Notes: generated by a model from the sequence alone, not told the origin. Shown: positions 1 to 9,921, numbered from the stretch's first letter. The stretch: 64,000 bases of DNA from Tardiphaga alba (GCF_018279705.1 NZ_CP036498.1:496001-560000); one strand, 5' to 3'. Numbers and translations are program-made.

Positions 1-255
1 CGGGACTTCCAGTTCACCGTCGAACAAATCCGCGAATTTACTGCTCTGGCAGACGACCCTACTCGGGACTGTGATGTCGCGAGGTTGCTGGCCGAACAGC
101 ACCTTGCCGTCGTTCGTGAGAAAATGAGCGAGCTGCGTAAACTTGAAGACGACTTGACCTTCTTTACGCAGCAATGCGCGTCCCAATGTTCAGGTGGTCC
201 TGCCGAGAAGTGCGTGATCATGAGCGACCTGTCGGCGCCGAACTGCTGCGCGTGA
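1..255 (+). CDS. MerR-family transcriptional regulator, C-terminal part (left-truncated)
   Basis: The open frame enters from the left edge and stops at 253-255, leaving about 84 residues. They read as the dimerisation helix and metal loop of a MerR-type activator: a long helix (LLAEQHLAVVREKMSELRKL) followed by a Cys-rich tail with a C-x7-C pair (CSGGPAEKC) and a terminal CC. A C-x7-C loop is the arrangement known from CueR/ZntR-type metal sensors, so metal sensing is likely, but the ligand cannot be named. The DNA-binding domain lies outside the window. The next gene in the same direction is a di-haem peroxidase, a possible target. Confidence 0.7.
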   Translation, partial: RDFQFTVEQIREFTALADDPTRDCDVARLLAEQHLAVVREKMSELRKLEDDLTFFTQQCASQCSGGPAEKCVIMSDLSAPNCCA

Positions 256-404
256 TCGCCTCGCCGAGATCCAAATAGCGTGCGACAATCTGTCATCATT
301 TCACTCTTATCGCTGAACTCGCGAGGTTTTTCCGGCGAAACAACCGCTCGTCGGCTTTCGCGCTATCATTTCTCATTGACGAAATGTCGCACCACTGATC
401 AACC

Positions 405-419
405 TTAGAGCGAGTCTAA
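405..419. promoter_or_regulatory. Inverted repeat in the leader of the di-haem peroxidase gene
   Basis: TTAGA-gcgag-TCTAA forms a perfect 5-bp inverted repeat ending 22 nt before the peroxidase start codon. It could be an operator for the MerR-type regulator encoded just upstream, but I could not place convincing -35 and -10 boxes around it, so the assignment is tentative. Confidence 0.25.
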
Positions 420-441
420 TTTCGTATCTGGGGATCTCGAA

Positions 442-2040
442 ATGTTGCGGCTCCTTTTGAATTTCGGATTGTTCGTTTCCGTCACCGCTTTCTTCTCTCC
501 TTCGTACGCTCAAGCCCCCGCGTCCACAGCGAGTTTGGACCAGAGGCTGATCGACGTCCTCCGAACGCATAGTTTCGAGGGTAAGGAGGGCCAGAAGCTA
601 CAAGCGCGGCTTGAGCGCGATCTCGACACAAAGCGCGTTGAACTTGGCCGATCACTGTTTTTCGACAAGATTCTAGCAGTCGGAAACGACAACACCTGCT
701 CAGGCTGCCATGCGCCTCTGCAAGCATTTGGCGACAGCCAGTCCATCGCGATCGGTGTGCAGAATAATAACAAAGTCGGGCCGGATCGAGCTGGACCTCG
801 AAACATGCGGCGCACGCCGGGTCTTCTCAACATCGCGTTTTACCCTCGCTTGATGTGGAATACCCGGTTCAACGCCTTGTCGGATGATCCTTTCGACGGA
901 TCGAAGGGTTTCGAGTTTCCGAACCCTGAGAACACCAACAAGTTCGCCGCCTTTGATGAGTATGTGCGGCATCTCTTGGTGGCCCAAGGTCACATGCCGC
1001 CCACAGAGTTTCAGGAGATGGCGGGTTTCGGAAACACCGAAGGAAAATCCTTCAGGGTTTCTCGTCTCAACGGCGCACCCGTGCAGATCAGGTCAGAGCA
1101 GGTAAATGCACTGGCGCGCGTGATGAACTCGCAGAAGACAATGGCGACGAACTTCACCGCTTCCTCCTCGGCTCCGGCCGTTGCCAGTCCGCTCCCGGAC
1201 GCAGACTCAACAGGCACGATCAATGAACCCGTGCGACGTGCAGTGCTTGGCAGACTTCACGAAAGTTCAGGATATCGACGGGCCTTTCAGGAAGCGTTCC
1301 CTGAAATCAAAGACAGGTCGGATATAAACTTCGCTCACGTCGGTGCGGCAATTGCTGAATTTGAGATTTCCCTCAACTTTGCAGACGCTCCCATCGACCA
1401 GTTTGCGAGGGGCAACAGGAACGCGTTGACGGATGAGGAGAAGCGAGGAGCACTGATCTTCTTCGGATCCGGAAAATGCGTGTCGTGCCATGCCGTGCAA
1501 GGCAGCGCGCGGGAGATGTTCAGCGACTTCCGGAACCATGCCATCGGAGTGCCCCCGTTGCTGTCCTCGACGCACAATATGCCGGATGGGAACTTCAAGG
1601 GGCCGAACAAGAACGAAGACTTTGGACGAGAGGACATCACCAACAGCCAGGTTGACCGGTATCAGTTCAGAACTAGCCCTCTACGCAATGTATCGCTCCA
1701 GCCGACCTTCTTCCACAACGGCGCCTATACGAAGCTGGATGACGCCATTCGTCACCACCTGAATGCCGAACAGAGCCTGAGAAGTTACGACCGTGCCAAG
1801 GCGGGAGTGGCGGCCGATATCGACCAGATGGGTCCAATTGACCCCGTCGCCGCGGCCATCGATCCGCTGCTGAAGGCGCCGATCAACCTCAAGGCTGATG
1901 AATTCGCGGATCTCGTCGCCTTTGTAAAAAACGGCCTCACGGACAAGCGCGCCACAGGCGTCGAACTGTGCAAACAGATTCCAGGGTTCGTTCTAAGCGG
2001 CATTCCCATGCACGAGTTCCAGGGTTGCGCGCCCAACTGA
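442..2040 (+). CDS. Di-haem cytochrome c peroxidase family protein
   Basis: This 532-residue exported protein begins with a hydrophobic signal peptide (about residues 1-23, ending SYAQA). It carries two c-type haem sites: CSGCH at residues 86-90 and CVSCH at 346-350. Two haems in one chain with this spacing is the layout of the bacterial cytochrome c peroxidase/MauG superfamily, which acts in the periplasm on peroxide or on redox cofactors of partner proteins. At 532 residues it is longer than classical CcpA (about 320-350) because of an insert between the haem domains, so the substrate is open. A GGGGAT ribosome site precedes the ATG. A strong hairpin follows the stop at 2051-2072. Confidence 0.85.
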   Translation: MLRLLLNFGLFVSVTAFFSPSYAQAPASTASLDQRLIDVLRTHSFEGKEGQKLQARLERDLDTKRVELGRSLFFDKILAVGNDNTCSGCHAPLQAFGDSQSIAIGVQNNNKVGPDRAGPRNMRRTPGLLNIAFYPRLMWNTRFNALSDDPFDGSKGFEFPNPENTNKFAAFDEYVRHLLVAQGHMPPTEFQEMAGFGNTEGKSFRVSRLNGAPVQIRSEQVNALARVMNSQKTMATNFTASSSAPAVASPLPDADSTGTINEPVRRAVLGRLHESSGYRRAFQEAFPEIKDRSDINFAHVGAAIAEFEISLNFADAPIDQFARGNRNALTDEEKRGALIFFGSGKCVSCHAVQGSAREMFSDFRNHAIGVPPLLSSTHNMPDGNFKGPNKNEDFGREDITNSQVDRYQFRTSPLRNVSLQPTFFHNGAYTKLDDAIRHHLNAEQSLRSYDRAKAGVAADIDQMGPIDPVAAAIDPLLKAPINLKADEFADLVAFVKNGLTDKRATGVELCKQIPGFVLSGIPMHEFQGCAPN

Positions 2041-2050
2041 AGCGCCGAGA

Positions 2051-2072
2051 TCAGGGGGCAATCGCCCCCTGA
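2051..2072 (+). terminator. Hairpin after the di-haem peroxidase gene
   Basis: TCAGGGGGC and GCCCCCTGA form a perfect 9-bp stem with a 4-nt loop, 10 nt after the stop codon. No U-run follows, so it may act as a rho-independent-like stop or as an mRNA end stabiliser. Confidence 0.55.
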
Positions 2073-2084
2073 AAACGCGTCGAA

Positions 2085-2280
2085 CTAATGTGGGAAAACC
2101 AGCCAACGCGATGGCCTTATGGGTGTTTTGCGCAATTTTATGGGGGAAAGCCCGACCGAAAACATTGAAGAATTTCGGTTTTTACGGCGCAATTACGTGG
2201 GGATCCGCATCTTATGTGGGGAATTTTGGACTGAAATCAGTGAACACTTTCCACCCTTCCGGCGACTTCATGGGGAACTT
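2085..2280. repeat. Cluster of degenerate TTATGTGGGGA-like motifs
   Basis: The gene-free stretch 2041-2343 contains about six related copies of a motif close to TTATGTGGGGA, at roughly 2086, 2117, 2138, 2192, 2211 and 2268. Two are part of a longer shared unit beginning GCGCAATT (about 2130 and 2187). The region is more AT-rich than its surroundings. An open frame across it (2090-2284) looks like an artefact of the repeats. The function is unknown; recombinase binding sites or a decayed mobile-element end would fit an island. Confidence 0.45.
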
Positions 2281-2343
2281 GTAAATTTCGAATATTCTAG
2301 AAATATCGTTGACTGTTGTGCTTGGAGGAGCAATCCTCCGTTC

Positions 2344-2658
2344 ATGAAAATCGAAGATGCAGCGGCGAGGCTCGAAGCGCTGGGCAACCCAACCCGCCTC
2401 CGGATCTACCGCGCGTTGGTTCGCGCCGGCCAAGCCGGAATGCCGGTCGGCCGTCTGCAGGAGAGGCTCAAGATACCCGCCTCGACCCTCTCACATCACA
2501 TCAAGGCGCTGGTGGCGGTCGATCTGATCTCGCAGGTCCGGGAATCGACGACGCTCGTCTGCCACGCGCAGTACGCCAACATGCAGGGGCTGGTCGATTT
2601 CCTGGTCGCCGAGTGCTGCGCGGACGAGAAATGCGCGGATACGCAGTCGGCCGCCTGA
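2344..2658 (+). CDS. ArsR/SmtB-family repressor with C-terminal triple-Cys site
   Basis: This 104-residue winged-helix protein has the ArsR core: residues about 6-25 (ARLEALGNPTRLRIYRALV) and a recognition helix region ASTLSHHIKAL. Metalloid-type ligands are at the C terminus, Cys91, Cys92 and Cys97. A C-terminal cysteine trio is known from the Acidithiobacillus-type ArsR that binds As(III), unlike the helix-5 CVC site of plasmid ArsR. The frame is open further upstream to 2119, but homology begins at the ATG at 2344, so that start is used. It heads a same-strand group with an FAD oxidoreductase and two MFS carriers, probably its regulon. Confidence 0.85.
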   Translation: MKIEDAAARLEALGNPTRLRIYRALVRAGQAGMPVGRLQERLKIPASTLSHHIKALVAVDLISQVRESTTLVCHAQYANMQGLVDFLVAECCADEKCADTQSAA

Positions 2659-2707
2659 TCGGGCTTCGCCCATAATTTCGATGATACTAGAAGGATCGGA
2701 GAACAGC

Positions 2708-4034
2708 ATGTCGAAGACCGTAGCGATCATCGGAGCCGGCCCCGTGGGACTGGCGGCCGCGGCTCACGTCATGGAGCGCGGCATGATGCCGATCGTGTTG
2801 GAAGCCGGCCCTGCCGCCGGTGCCTCCGTGCGCGAGTGGGGGCACGTGCAGCTCTTCTCGCCCTGGGAATACAATATCGACAAGGCTGCGGCCCGCCTGC
2901 TCGAGCCGAAGGGCTGGAACTCTCCCGACCCGCGCGTCTATCCGACGGGAGCGGAGCTCATCGAGCGCTACATCGAGCCCCTCGCCACGCGGACCCCGCT
3001 GCGGGACGTGATCCGGACGGCGAGCAGGGTCGAGGCCATCGGTCGGGTCGGTTTCGACAAGGCCAAGTCGGCCGGCCGGGAAACGGCGCCGTTCGAGATC
3101 AGGTACCGGAGCGGCAAGGGCCGGAGACCCTCCTCGCCGATGCGGTGATCGACGCATCCGGATCCTGGTCGTCGCCGAACCCGGCCGGCGCGAACGGGCT
3201 TCCCGCGGCCGGCGAACGCGAGTTCGCAGACCGGATCGCCTACGGAATGCCGGACGTGCGCGGAACTGCACGCGGGCGCTACGCCGGCAAAACGGTGGCG
3301 GTGCTCGGCGCGGGGCACTCGGCGATGGGCACCCTGACGGAGCTCGCGCATCTCCGCGCGGACGTCCCCGACACGCGGGCTATCTGGCTGCTGCGCGGGA
3401 ACGACCCTTCCAAATCCTACGGGGCGGAGCGAACGACAAGCTGGCCGCCCGCGGCGAGCTGGGCACGACCTTTGCGTCGCTGGTCGCGTCAGGCCGGATC
3501 GAGGTTGAGCAAGGATTCGCGGTCTCGCACGTGACCTCGTCCGGAGACCGCCTGCGCATCGGAGCCGGGTCCGCCTGCTGCGGCAGGCACGTGGTCGTGG
3601 ACGAACTCGTCGTCGCGACCGGCTTCCGTCCGGACCTGTCGTTCCTGAGCGAACTGAGGATCCGCCTGGATCCCGCGATCGAGGCGCCCGTCGCGCTCGC
3701 GCCGTTGATCGATCCCAACGAGCACTCTTGCGGAACGGTCAGGCCTCACGGCGCGCGCGAACTCGCGCAGGACGATCCGGGGCTCTACATCGCCGGCATG
3801 AAATCGTACGGCCGGGCACCGACCTTCCTCATGGCGACCGGCTACGAACAGGTCCGCTCGATCGCCGCGGACATCGCCGGCGACCGTGCCGCAGCCGAGC
3901 GGGTCGAACTCGAGCTACCCGAGACCGGCGTCTGCACGCGCGGGGGCGTCGAGAGCGGCGTCGCCGAGGCAACGTCGTGCTGCGGGACGCCGGCCCCGCC
4001 CCCCTCCGCCGGTTGTTGCGGTCCGCGCCCATGA
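2708..4034 (+). CDS. FAD/NAD(P)-dependent oxidoreductase, metalloid-operon associated (two frameshifts)
   Basis: Read across two single-base losses (G run 3118-3120 and G run 3421-3424) this encodes about 442 residues of a flavin monooxygenase-like protein. It has an N-terminal FAD motif (GAGPVGLAAAAHV), a second dinucleotide motif (VLGAGHSAMGTL) and a C-terminal FAD stretch (LYIAGMKSYGRAPTF). The tail holds two Cys pairs (SCCG and GCCG), unusual for the family and suggestive of soft-metal or metalloid handling. Putative flavin monooxygenases (ArsO) occur in some ars operons, and its position between an ArsR-type gene and MFS transporters fits this. The substrate is unknown. Both breaks lie in G runs, so sequencing error is more likely than pseudogenisation. 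Confidence 0.7.
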
Positions 4035-4086
4035 CTGGCGTCCGGACGTCCAACGTAGGCACCGAACCTTCACGGTCGTTCGGCGA

Positions 4087-5331
4087 ATGAGGTGGCACGG
4101 CAATCTTCAGGGGAAGCCTGCCATCCTCGCGATGTGCATCGGCCAGTTGGGCAACCTGCTGCCGCATGTCGCCGTGCCATCGATACTGGCGCAATTTCTG
4201 ATTCCGGAATGGGGCCTGACCGGCACGTCCGCGGGCTTGCTCGCCGGAAGCTTCGCGGCCGGCTACATGCTGGCCGTCCCGGTATTGTCCACGCTGACCG
4301 ACAGGATCGACGCCCGTCTGATCCTGATCGCCGGCTCGGCGCTGAGCTCGGTCGCGACGGTCGCCTTCGGAATCTTCGCGAGCGGCTTCTGGTCGGGAGC
4401 GGCGCTTTGGGCCTTGGCCGGGATTGGCTTCGCGGGCGCCTACATGCCCGGCCTGAAGGCTCTGACAGACCGGCTTGAACCCGGCGACTCGTCGCGCGCG
4501 GTTACCCTGTACACGTCGAGCTTCTCGCTCGGCGTCGGGCTGTCGTTTCTGGTCTCGCAGATCGTGGCGGAGCAATTCGGCTGGCGCGCTGCATTCTACA
4601 CCACCGCTCTCGGGCCTCTGGTGATGATGGCCGTCTGTCTGTCGCTGACGCCCGTCACGCCCAAGGCCACCACTACGAAGCTGCTCACGTTCGGACCGGT
4701 GCTGCGGAACAAGCCCGCCATGGGCTATGTGCTTGGCTACGGCGCGCACTGTTTTGAGCTCTACGGCATCCGGACTTGGCTCGTCGCCTTCTGGACGTTC
4801 GTCGTCGCTCACAACGGCGGCGCCGGCGTCCTGACGCCGGTTGCCGTGAGCTTCGGATTCTCACTCCTGGCAATGCCTTCCAGCATCATCGGGAACGAGC
4901 TCGCGCTCCGGTTCGGCCGTCACCGAGCGGTCTCGGTCGTCATGGTCGCGTCGGCGTGCGTCGGGCTGTCGATCGGTGCGTTTGCTGGAGCTTCGCCCTA
5001 TGCCCTGATCCCTCTCCTCATGCTCTACGCGATCACCGTGCCGGCCGATTCCGGCGCGCTGACCGCAGGCATGGCGATGTCAGCTCATCCGGAGAGTAGG
5101 GGCGCGACCATGGCGGTCCACTCGACCGTCGGCTTCGGTCTGTCCGCGCTCGGGGCCTGGTGCGTCGGAGCCGCACTCGATGCGTCCGGAGGTCCCAACG
5201 TGCCGTCGGCTTGGTTCGCGGCATTCGCGGTGCTCGCCGCCGGCATCCTCATCGGTCCGCTGGCTTTGAAATGGTCGCGAGGCGCTCCGACCCTGACGAC
5301 ATCGTCTCTCGATCCGGACACCGTGAAATGA
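4087..5331 (+). CDS. MFS transporter
   Basis: This is a 414-residue major facilitator with about 12 hydrophobic segments and a typical loop 2-3 basic motif (DRIDARL, about residue 72). The ATG at 4087 gives the usual family length; the frame is open upstream but without hydrophobic or conserved sequence. It overlaps the next MFS gene by 4 bp (ATGA at 5328-5331), showing translational coupling. By context with the ArsR-like repressor and the Cys-tailed oxidoreductase it may export a metalloid or an organometalloid product. The sequence alone does not reveal the substrate. Confidence 0.8.
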   Translation: MRWHGNLQGKPAILAMCIGQLGNLLPHVAVPSILAQFLIPEWGLTGTSAGLLAGSFAAGYMLAVPVLSTLTDRIDARLILIAGSALSSVATVAFGIFASGFWSGAALWALAGIGFAGAYMPGLKALTDRLEPGDSSRAVTLYTSSFSLGVGLSFLVSQIVAEQFGWRAAFYTTALGPLVMMAVCLSLTPVTPKATTTKLLTFGPVLRNKPAMGYVLGYGAHCFELYGIRTWLVAFWTFVVAHNGGAGVLTPVAVSFGFSLLAMPSSIIGNELALRFGRHRAVSVVMVASACVGLSIGAFAGASPYALIPLLMLYAITVPADSGALTAGMAMSAHPESRGATMAVHSTVGFGLSALGAWCVGAALDASGGPNVPSAWFAAFAVLAAGILIGPLALKWSRGAPTLTTSSLDPDTVK

Positions 5332-6514
5332 CCGATCGCCAGCTTCCCATCATCCTGTCGCTCGGAACGACGCAGACGCTTGCGTGGGCATCCAGCTACT
5401 ATCTGCCGGCCATCCTCGCCGATCCCATCGCGCGGGATCTCGGCATGTCGAGCAACTGGTTCTTCGCGGCATTCTCAGCGTCGCTCGTCATTTCAGGATT
5501 GCTCGGACCCCGCGTCGGCCGACAGATCGACCGCGTCGGCGGCCGGCAGGTCCTATGTGCTTCGAACCTGCTGTTTGCCGGCGGCCTCGCGCTGCTCGGG
5601 CTGGCATCCTCGTTGTGGATGCTCGGCCTCGCCTGGTTGCTGCTCGGCATCGGAATGGGACTCGGTCTCTACGATGCGGCGTTCGGTGCCCTCGGGCGCA
5701 TCTTCGGAGACAAGGCCCGACGCCCCATCACCGGCATCACGCTTCTCGCGGGATTCGCCAGCACGATCGGATGGCCGTTGAGCACGCTGGGCCTCGATAC
5801 GATCGGATGGCGGGGCACCTGCTTCGCCTGGGCGGCCGCCCACATCGTGATCGGGCTGTCGCTCAACATGCTCTTCCTTCCGAAGACCGAGCGTGTCGTC
5901 CTCAGCGAGGCGGAGGCGCCCTCTGCGAAGCCGCACGTCGCGATCGACGGCACGATGATCCTGCTGTCCTTCGCCTTCGCCGCGGCTTGGACCGTCACGT
6001 CTGCGATGGCCGCGCACCTCCCCCGGATCGTCGAGAGCTTCGGAGCAACTCCCGCCCAGGCCGTCTTCGCTGGGATGATGATCGGACCCGCACAGGTGGC
6101 CGCACGCATCGTCGAGGCCGGGCTGTTGAACCGGTTTCATCCGCTGTTCTCGACGAGCCTCGCCTGCATCACGCATCCGATCGGGGCCGGCGTCATAGCG
6201 CTGTTCGGAGGGGAGCGGCTGCGGCATTCGCGCTTCTGCACGGGGCCGGCAACGGCATCCTGACGATCGCCAGAGGCACCCTGCCTCTCTCGATCTTCGG
6301 GCCGGAGAACTACGGCTATCGGCTCGGGCTGCTCGGGGCGCCGTCGCGCATCTGCCAGGCCCTCGCCCCCGTCGCTTTCGGCGTGCTGATCGAGATCATG
6401 AGCGGGCGGGTGCTGATCATCACCTCGCTGCTGAGTCTGACCGCACTTTTCGCCTTGCAGCTCCTGTCAAGTTGTCCCAAGGCTGCTGAAACTTCTGCAG
6501 AGCGGATTCTCTAA
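5328..6514 (+). CDS. MFS transporter (one frameshift)
   Basis: This second major facilitator is coupled to the first by an ATGA overlap. It is intact to about residue 295, then loses one G in the run at 6210-6213. Restoring it joins the frame ending at 6263 with the continuation (AAFALLHGAGNGILTIARG) to 6514, giving about 395 residues and the full set of membrane segments. Motif A is visible as GRQIDRVGGRQVL. It completes the presumed ArsR-controlled operon. Two different MFS genes side by side suggest two transported species or a heteromeric pump; this is inference. Confidence 0.75.
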
Positions 6515-6879
6515 GGGCAATTGACGAGATCAAGGAGTCGATTTGGTTCAAGGGCCACGGCGACAGAGTTCCGCTGGCTTTCTAAGTTCAAGTAATCGCC
6601 GGAACTTCTCCCGCGATGATCTTTCGGACGGTGCAAGGGCGGCGTCGAGAAACTTTAAGCGGTTGTCCGGAGTGGGTCCGGCTCATTTCCGGTTATGCCG
6701 ATGCCGGGGCGATCGCTGCCGATCTTCCCCGCGTGAGCAAGCTCTTCAGACAGGCCGACTTCAGCGCGAGCATTCGGGATGCCGGCAGTCTCGTTCATCG
6801 GTGAGATGATCGTCGCCAGAAGGCGCGACTAAGCCCTTCGTACCGGAACGCGCGCAATGACCGAAGCTCGCGCTGTCCG
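6515..6879. other. Gap with no supported gene
   Basis: These 365 bases lie between the MFS operon and the convergent histidine kinase gene. A 62-codon frame at 6616-6804 is possible, but it has no recognisable motif or clear ribosome site. No hairpin of note was found. Confidence 0.4.
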
Positions 6880-9800
6880 CTACGGCGAAGTCACGGGCAT
6901 CAGGGCGGAAAGACCGTCGGCAAGCTCGGCGATCCGGAAAGGCTTGGTCAACCGCGCGATGTCGGGATCGACGCCTTCCGCTTCCGCGTAGCCGGACACG
7001 ATCAACACCGGCAGCTCGGGCCGCTTGGCCTTCAACTCACGCGCCAGCTCGACGCCGTTCATGCCGGGCATGAGGTGATCCGTCACGACGAGATCCGGGA
7101 TCAGGCCCGTCTCGATCAATGACAGCGCTTGCTCGGCCGAAGCGGTCTCGACCACCTCGTAGCCGAGGTCGGCCAGCATGTCCGCAGTGCTCATGCGGAC
7201 AAGCTCCTCGTCGTCCACAAGGAGCGCGATCCCGCGTATTGGCTCAGTTTGCGGAGCGGTATGCACAGCTTCCGCGTTCTCGATCGCCATCGCGCTGATA
7301 GGTAGCCACAGCTCCGTCGTCGTCCCTCGTCCCACCGCGCTGTCTATGAACAATCCGCCGCCGAGCTGAGCGGCGAGACCATGGACCATCGAAAGACCGA
7401 GCCCTGTGCCCTTGCCTATTCCCTTTGTCGAAAAGAAAGGTTCAGTGGCGCGCCTGAGAGTCTCCTCGTCCATGCCGCATCCGGTGTCACCGACGCTCAG
7501 GCATACGTAGTGACCGAGCTTCAATCCGGAAGTTTTCCGTTCGCGGACGCTTGTACGCCGCGCAACGATGGCGAGCTCCCCGCCGTTCGGCATCGCATCG
7601 CGGGCATTCACGGCCAGATTCAGAAGTGCCATCTCGAGCTGGTTCGGGTCAGCTTCCGCCGGCGGTAGATCGGCAGCTAGATCGACGCGGATATCTATCG
7701 TAGGTCCCAACGTGGAGCTCAACAGTCCGACCATGTTCTCGACGAGCCGACCCACATCGACGGCGGTAGGCTGAAGCGGTTGCCGGCGGGCGAAAGCGAG
7801 AAGCCGTTGAACCAGTATCCTTGCGCGCTCGGCCGACTGAAGGGCGCCGTCGATGAGACGTCGCTCTCGTTCGCTGCCAACGCCTTTGCGCACCAGCATA
7901 TCGAGCGAGCCGATGATGGGTGTCAGGAGGTTGTTGAAGTCGTGGGCGACGCCGCCGGTGAGACTTCCCATCGCCTCCATTTTCTGGCTCTGACGCAACG
8001 CTTCCCGTGCCCTGTCGAGTTCGACTTCGCGTGCCTTGGCGTAGCTAAGATCGCGACCGACCGCGATGAAGTTCACGCCGTCGGATTCGGGAGACACCGT
8101 CCACTCGATGGACTTCCATCCGCCGGCGCTGGTGCTGATTCGGTTCTCGAAGCGCGTGGGCTGGGACGTCGCCGCCATCCGCCCGATCGCTTCGAGCGTG
8201 GGAGGCGCGTCGTCGGGATGCATGAACGTGGCATAGCCACGTGCGAGGAGTTCATGCTCCGTCCAGCCGAGCACCTGCGTCCAGGCCGGACTGACCGCCG
8301 ACATCATCCCGGTGTAGTCGGCACGCGCCAACATGTCCTGGGACAGGTTCCACAAACGGTCGCGCTCCGCCGAGCGCGCCTCAACCTGGGCTTCCAAGGT
8401 GTCGTTCAGTTCGCGTAGCCGCCTTTCGCTTTCCCGCAATGCGAGCTCGCCCCGCACTCGCTCGACAGCGTTACGCGTGCGATCTGCGAATTCTCTGATG
8501 AGCGTTAGGTCGCCCCTGCTCCAGTTGCGTGGTTCGCCGTGATTGACGAAGAATACCGCGACAAGCCGCCCATGCTCGAGAACCGGCGCATTGACGAAAG
8601 CAAACGAATCCTTGGCTTCCAGCGCGTCCGCTGCTGCAGCGGTCCGCGCATCAGCGCGAACGTCGTCGATGACGGTAAACTCTCCGGCCTTAAGGCTATC
8701 GATGAACGAACCGTAGGCCCGCAAGGGCAACGTGCCCGCTAGGGTCTCCACGCCCGCAGCGGTCCAGTCGCGATCCACATGCAGCGTCTCGGCATCGTGA
8801 TCGATCGCGGCGTATCCCACGCGGGTGCTTCCCAGCGTGCGGCCCAGCACCTCGGCAGCGGCGTAGGCGATATCGGACGGGTTATGCAGATTCCGGATCG
8901 CCTGAGTGAGATCGATCAGCGCGCTGCGCCTTGTCTCGGACGTCTTGCGCTCGGTGATTTCGAGCGCGGTGCCTGCGACGCGAAGGCAGCGACCCGAGAC
9001 GTCGAAAACACCGCGGCCCTTCGCGGCCACCCAGCGGACGACGCCGTCTTCCTTCCCGATCGTCCGGTACTCGACGTCGTAGAGTGCGCGGAGCTCTGGA
9101 TCTGCCGCGGCGAGATAGGCGGCCGTGGTCAGGGATCGATCGTCGGGATGCAACCCATCGTAGAAGTCGTGCATCGTGACTGCGACATGGGGTGAGATAC
9201 CGAACATCGCCTTGGTGCGGGACGGCCAGATCAGCCTATCGTTGATGACATCGACGTCCCAGAAGCCCACGTCGGCATTCTCTACCGCGAGGCGCAGCCG
9301 CTCCTCGCTCTCCCGTAGGTCTCGCTCAGCTTTTGCACGTGCCTGTGCGAGATTCGCGTTATCGACTGCAATGGTCGCCAACCGCGCCAGGCTCTCCAGC
9401 CGCGCTATCGTTTCGGGGTCATGTGGCGCCGGGCTAGACCAATAAGCACCCAGAGCCGCCATGGGCTCAGGCCGTCCGATCGGCACCATTATCAGGCTCC
9501 GCACGAACGTCGCGGCATAGGCCGCCTGCGGTACCCTGTCATCCAATCGGACGTCGCTAATGGAAACGGTTTCGCGATTCTGCATCGCCCAACCGGATAC
9601 GCAATCGTCGGCCGGAAAACTCTGTCCCTGCCAAAGTGGTTCGATCGCGTCTTCGGCGACATAGTAACACTTGTCGCCATCCCTCAGAACTACGGCTATA
9701 CCTTCGGCGCCGATAGCCGACCTTGCCGTATGACGCAGAACCTCGACAATGGTTTCGAGGGAAGTCGCCGCAATTAGACGCTCGCCTGTATCCAAAATGC

Positions 9801-9921
9801 TCAAGGCCGATAACCCACTGATGTCGGTCCGCCTCGCTGCTGGAATACCCTGATAAGTCGCGTGAGCTCGGTGCCCTTGAATGCATGACCAACATATAGC
9901 GTGGCAGCGCACGCGCGTCAT
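6880..9921 (-). CDS. Hybrid sensor histidine kinase (GAF-PAS-GAF-PAS-HisKA-HATPase-REC)
   Basis: This is a 1013-residue cytosolic-looking sensor without membrane segments. In order: GAF domain (about 40-195), PAS (about 205-330), second GAF (about 340-490), coiled linker, PAS (about 525-640), HisKA with phospho-acceptor His in GGVAHDFNNLL (about 657), HATPase_c with N box (NLAVNARDAM), G1 box (DTGCGMD) and G2 box (GKGTGLGLS), and a C-terminal receiver with acceptor Asp in VVTDHLMPGMNG (about 945). The architecture is that of light- or redox-responsive rhizobial hybrid kinases, but no chromophore Cys/His can be assigned with confidence. No cognate regulator is adjacent. The exact start is uncertain because homology begins near residue 35. 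Confidence 0.85.
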   Translation of the reverse strand: MTRVRCHAICWSCIQGHRAHATYQGIPAARRTDISGLSALSILDTGERLIAATSLETIVEVLRHTARSAIGAEGIAVVLRDGDKCYYVAEDAIEPLWQGQSFPADDCVSGWAMQNRETVSISDVRLDDRVPQAAYAATFVRSLIMVPIGRPEPMAALGAYWSSPAPHDPETIARLESLARLATIAVDNANLAQARAKAERDLRESEERLRLAVENADVGFWDVDVINDRLIWPSRTKAMFGISPHVAVTMHDFYDGLHPDDRSLTTAAYLAAADPELRALYDVEYRTIGKEDGVVRWVAAKGRGVFDVSGRCLRVAGTALEITERKTSETRRSALIDLTQAIRNLHNPSDIAYAAAEVLGRTLGSTRVGYAAIDHDAETLHVDRDWTAAGVETLAGTLPLRAYGSFIDSLKAGEFTVIDDVRADARTAAAADALEAKDSFAFVNAPVLEHGRLVAVFFVNHGEPRNWSRGDLTLIREFADRTRNAVERVRGELALRESERRLRELNDTLEAQVEARSAERDRLWNLSQDMLARADYTGMMSAVSPAWTQVLGWTEHELLARGYATFMHPDDAPPTLEAIGRMAATSQPTRFENRISTSAGGWKSIEWTVSPESDGVNFIAVGRDLSYAKAREVELDRAREALRQSQKMEAMGSLTGGVAHDFNNLLTPIIGSLDMLVRKGVGSERERRLIDGALQSAERARILVQRLLAFARRQPLQPTAVDVGRLVENMVGLLSSTLGPTIDIRVDLAADLPPAEADPNQLEMALLNLAVNARDAMPNGGELAIVARRTSVRERKTSGLKLGHYVCLSVGDTGCGMDEETLRRATEPFFSTKGIGKGTGLGLSMVHGLAAQLGGGLFIDSAVGRGTTTELWLPISAMAIENAEAVHTAPQTEPIRGIALLVDDEELVRMSTADMLADLGYEVVETASAEQALSLIETGLIPDLVVTDHLMPGMNGVELARELKAKRPELPVLIVSGYAEAEGVDPDIARLTKPFRIAELADGLSALMPVTSP

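Noticed and set aside
2085..2280. CRISPR-like array
   Set aside because: Motif copies are short, degenerate and irregularly spaced, with no constant spacers and no cas genes in the window.
2119..2343. N-terminal extension of the ArsR-type protein
   Set aside because: The extension runs through the degenerate repeat array and has no winged-helix similarity; the ATG at 2344 gives normal ArsR length.
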